64,000 nt of DNA from DAOULT01 sp964646625 (GTDB taxonomy: Bacteria > Chloroflexota > Anaerolineae > CAZYHC01). Shown one piece after another: positions 61,461 through 64,000 of the stretch (the first letter of the stretch is position 1; every line of letters begins with the position of its first letter). Both the position numbers and the translations under genes were made by a program. Location of the stretch: assembly GCA_964646625.1 (NCBI GenBank), contig CAZYHC010000019.1, positions 1-64,000 of the forward strand, given 5' to 3'. Below the pieces are notes generated by a model. That model was not told where the DNA came from. It ran no database searches and was given only the letters and a program-made list of their open reading frames with translations.

Positions 61461-62431
61461 TTTATGTCTTCCACCTTTGCCCGATGTTTTAATCTCCAGA
61501 ACCAGCCCACGGGGTAGCCGATCATTTTGGCTACATCACCCGTGACTCTGATGACCGGCACCCACAGCGCCGCTTCGATCTTCTCCGCCGGACTGAGGGA
61601 AGCCATCATGGTTCGCAGCCGTCCATACGGTCGCCACAGATAGACGGCAAAGCCCAAAACCAAAAGGGAGAGCCAGAAAAGCCCCCACCGCAACCCCAGA
61701 ACGAGCAGCACAGGGGCGGCAAAGAGATAGGCGAAATAACGTATGGCGTGACGTTTAGGCCACAAGTTGGCTTTGCCATCGCCCCTGGCATAACGGTAAT
61801 ACTGGGCGAAGAAGGCTCTCAGGTCGGACCGGGGGCGGAAGTAGGCCACCGCTTCGGGCGCGAACGGAAAAGGACCGTACAGGTCGCGCAGCCTGAAATC
61901 GAAGACCAGATCCTCGCAGTAGTCCAGCCACTCTGGGTAACGGCCGGCCCGCTCCCAGGCTCCTTTGCGAAAGGCCACCGAGCGGCTGGACGGCAGAAAA
62001 CGCTCCGGGTCGAGGTCCTCCAGGGCGGGCAGCACCGTAGCTCCCATCGCCGTTTCAAAGGCGGTCTGCGGGTCGGCCACGAAGAAGCCGCTGACCACCT
62101 GGACGTCTCCCCGGCTCTGGAAGGGCCTGACCAAATCTTCCAGCCAGTTGGGGCTGAGCCGCACCCCGGCGTCCGTGGAGGCGATGACCTCTCCTGTGGC
62201 CTCCACGATGGCCGCGTTACGTCCCGCGGAGATGTTGCAGCCCGGCCGCACCAGCACCCGCAGGGGCAAAACGTCGGCGTAGGACTCCAGCACCTCGACC
62301 GTGTCGTCGGTCGAGCCGCCATCCACGAAGATCACCTCATCGGGTTGGCGGGTTTGGGCAGTCAGCGAATCCAACAGCTTACGGATGGCTTCCCCTTCGT
62401 TTTTGACCGTGGCGATGACCGAAACTTTCAC
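61448..62431 (-). CDS. Family 2 glycosyltransferase with C-terminal membrane segments
   Basis: 327 residues. N-terminal GT-A domain: VSVIATVKNEGEAIRKLLDS, EVIFVDGGSTDDTVEVL and SAGRNAAI. Acidic DXD-like ASTDAG is present. Two membrane helices lie at about 238-275 (FAAPVLLVLGLRWGLFWLSL) with an amphipathic tail. It probably makes surface glycans. The start ATG at 62431 precedes the Met/Cys gene end by 31 bases, so the two may be linked. Confidence 0.84.
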   Translation of the reverse strand: MKVSVIATVKNEGEAIRKLLDSLTAQTRQPDEVIFVDGGSTDDTVEVLESYADVLPLRVLVRPGCNISAGRNAAIVEATGEVIASTDAGVRLSPNWLEDLVRPFQSRGDVQVVSGFFVADPQTAFETAMGATVLPALEDLDPERFLPSSRSVAFRKGAWERAGRYPEWLDYCEDLVFDFRLRDLYGPFPFAPEAVAYFRPRSDLRAFFAQYYRYARGDGKANLWPKRHAIRYFAYLFAAPVLLVLGLRWGLFWLSLLVLGFAVYLWRPYGRLRTMMASLSPAEKIEAALWVPVIRVTGDVAKMIGYPVGWFWRLKHRAKVEDIKWRK

Positions 62432-62462
62432 CCTTAACCCCCAGGTTGGCAGGAGCGAGGCC

Positions 62463-63668
62463 CTAAATCTGATCTAGAGCCTGCTCCAGGTCGGCGATGA
62501 GATCGTCGGCTCCTTCGATGCCTACCGAGAGACGCACCAGACCAGGGCCAATGCCAATCTCGGCCAGTTCCTCCTCGTTCAGGTCGTGGTGTGAGGTGCG
62601 AGGTGGATACATCACCAGCGTATAGATGTCGCCCAGGCTGACCACCGGCAGGCAAAGCTCCAGGGCCTCCATAAAACGGTAAACTTTTTCCGCGTTTCCG
62701 GCGGCGATGTCAAAAGAGATCATGCCCCCATAGCAGCCCTCTCGGTACTGGCTGCGGGCGACGGCGTGCTGGGGATGGCTTTCCAGGCCGGGATAGTTGA
62801 CGTGGGCCACCTTGGGGTGCTCCTCCAGCCAGGTGGCGATCTTCATCGCGTTCTGACACTGCCTCTCCAGGCGCAAAGGCAGGGTTTTGAGGCCGCGCAG
62901 GGTCAGCCAGGCCTCGGTAGGGCCCAGCACGCCCCCCATCTGTATGTGCAAATCGAACAACCTCTCGAAATTCTCCTCGGAAGTCGTAACGGCCCCACCC
63001 AACACGTCGCCGTGGCCGCCCAGGTATTTGGTGGTGCTGTGCACCACGTAATCGGCCTCATGTTCCAGGGGTCTGAAGAGGTAAGGGGTGGTGAAGGTGT
63101 TATCCACGACCAGTTTGGCTCCGGCGGCGTGAGCCATGCCCGCGATGGCCGGTATATCGGCTACCCTCATCAAAGGGTTAGAAATGGTCTCGCAGATGAG
63201 GACGGCGGGCCGTATCTCGTCCAGGGCTATCTCCAGGGCGCTCAGGTCGGTGATGTCCACAAAACCTGTCTTAATGCCCAGCGTGGGGAACAGTTGTCCC
63301 ACCATGGTATAGGTACTGCCGTATACGTCGTAAGCGGAGACCACCGCGCCTGCGGCGGAGGCGCCGGCGGCCAACAGGGCCACGTGTACAGCCGCCATAC
63401 CCGAAGCGCAGGAAAGGGCCTTGTCCGCCCCCTCCAGCGCGGCCAGGGCCGTCTCCAGGGCAGCGTTGGTGGGCGTGCCGTAGCGGGAGTAAATAAAACC
63501 CGGCCGTTCCTTGTCTACAATGGCATCCAACGTAGCCATTTGATCGTAGCCGTAACTGACCGACTGGTAGATAGGGGTCACGGTCGGGGTGAAGTCGGGC
63601 CGCGCCGCGCCTTCTCCGGCGTGTACGGCCTGGGTAGCAAAGTCCAACTGACGGATGTTTTTGGTCAT
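62463..63668 (-). CDS. Cys/Met metabolism PLP enzyme (cystathionine gamma-synthase/methionine gamma-lyase type)
   Basis: 401 residues. The pyridoxal-phosphate Lys lies in HSTTKYLGGHGDVLGG. Other signatures are SYGYDQMATLDAIVDKE, YSRYGTPTNAALE, CASGMAAVH and VYGSTYTMVGQLFPTLGIK. The family includes cystathionine gamma-synthase, beta- and gamma-lyases and methionine gamma-lyase. Residues alone do not separate them. The promoter on the minus strand is TTGACT, 16 nt, TATAAT (63728-63701). No riboswitch is seen in its leader. Confidence 0.88.
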   Translation of the reverse strand: MTKNIRQLDFATQAVHAGEGAARPDFTPTVTPIYQSVSYGYDQMATLDAIVDKERPGFIYSRYGTPTNAALETALAALEGADKALSCASGMAAVHVALLAAGASAAGAVVSAYDVYGSTYTMVGQLFPTLGIKTGFVDITDLSALEIALDEIRPAVLICETISNPLMRVADIPAIAGMAHAAGAKLVVDNTFTTPYLFRPLEHEADYVVHSTTKYLGGHGDVLGGAVTTSEENFERLFDLHIQMGGVLGPTEAWLTLRGLKTLPLRLERQCQNAMKIATWLEEHPKVAHVNYPGLESHPQHAVARSQYREGCYGGMISFDIAAGNAEKVYRFMEALELCLPVVSLGDIYTLVMYPPRTSHHDLNEEELAEIGIGPGLVRLSVGIEGADDLIADLEQALDQI

Positions 63669-63700
63669 CTGAATCCTCCCTTGATTTTGGTAACGCGTAT

Positions 63701-63728
63701 ATTATAAGCACAACCTGGCCTAAGTCAA
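63701..63728 (-). promoter_or_regulatory. Promoter of the PLP-enzyme gene
   Basis: TTGACT (63728-63723), 16 nt and TATAAT (63706-63701) on the minus strand, 33 bases before the start. Confidence 0.6.
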
Positions 63729-63891
63729 GCGGCGCTCTTCAGGCCGGCGGCCGGGCTCGTTAGCTGGGAGACTGGGCCTCGCAAAGGGGACTTTTTTGCC
63801 ATTTAGTGCTCGTTACTTTCCACCTTCTTACATCTATGCATATCTCGTCAATCGGTAAGAAGATTAGTTACCTTTTTTTTACCTTCCAGCC

Positions 63892-63920
63892 TTGACAAAA
63901 GCTTAATTCTATGTTATAAT
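63892..63920 (+). promoter_or_regulatory. Consensus promoter for a gene beyond the right edge
   Basis: TTGACA (63892-63897), 17 nt and TATAAT (63915-63920) match the sigma-70 consensus fully. No open frame or RNA gene starts within the remaining 80 bases. The rest of 63729-64000 holds only an AT-rich stretch with a T8 run at 63873-63880. Confidence 0.7.
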
Positions 63921-64000
63921 AATATCATAAAACAGATACGTTACCGGTGACAATGTAGCGGCAGTTACAATGCTACTCCAACGCAATGCCGTCCTTTTCC

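Overview
The window looks like a chromosomal piece of an anaerobic bacterium of the Chloroflexota (Anaerolineae-like). This is inferred from content, not from a marker-gene search. The supporting signs are a four-gene pyruvate:ferredoxin oxidoreductase, many ferredoxin-type proteins, surface proteins with Thr/Pro linkers, DUF5320 proteins, C39-like/TPR proteins, several CHAT proteins and a MurJ flippase. Most genes are GC-rich. Clear AT-rich exceptions are 8673-9866 and 40144-40779, which look acquired.

Layout. 1-5073 (minus): an unfinished lipoprotein, the porCDAB operon behind its own promoter and a terminator-like leader, and a TraR/DksA-type protein. 5340-16549 (plus): a three-domain secreted metallopeptidase/solute-binding fusion, a divergent RtcB-like protein, an HD hydrolase, two tandem C39-like/TPR proteins, MurJ, an alpha/beta hydrolase and a small TPR protein. 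16694-22720 (minus): a carbohydrate/polyol uptake locus with a solute-binding protein, two permeases, a DUF2160-like membrane protein and two zinc dehydrogenases, but no ABC ATPase. 23106-27136: an iron-sulfur membrane protein, RuvB and a bacterial dynamin. 27265-33012 (plus): a PadR-headed cluster with two DUF5320 proteins, a methyltransferase, two NifX-like proteins, two MinD-like ATPases with inserted ferredoxin domains and a radical SAM enzyme. 33091-35526 (minus): a large membrane glycosyltransferase whose C-terminus runs into a rearrangement scar. 35830-41979 (plus): mannose-1-phosphate guanylyltransferase, two unknown genes, topoisomerase I, a captured gene cassette and an M24 peptidase. 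42249-44601: a membrane protein and a dGTPase.

44888-56690 is the most unusual part. CHAT protease, TIR-TM-TPR-propeller and ATPase-TPR-TM-SH3 genes form one transcription unit. A second CHAT protein follows, and then a convergent small helical protein with a hydrophobic C-terminus. I read this as a candidate membrane-linked conflict (defence or programmed death) system. 56761-63668 is mixed housekeeping: DUF1638, two glycosyltransferases, GIY-YIG, DUF433, ComEA, a THEP1-type NTPase, a response regulator, a hotdog protein and a Cys/Met PLP enzyme. A consensus promoter at 63892-63920 drives a gene beyond the right edge.

Consensus-like sigma-70 promoters (TTGACA/TTGCNN, 16-18 nt, TATAAT) are visible before many operons. 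A 172-bp promoter-bearing repeat occurs twice (27081-27251 and 32986-33157). Two intergenic palindromes of one family (1343-1410, 52852-52920) and a PhoP-box-like 11-bp direct repeat before two genes 44 kb apart (16100, 60204) are further shared signals. I saw no rRNA, tRNA or CRISPR array.
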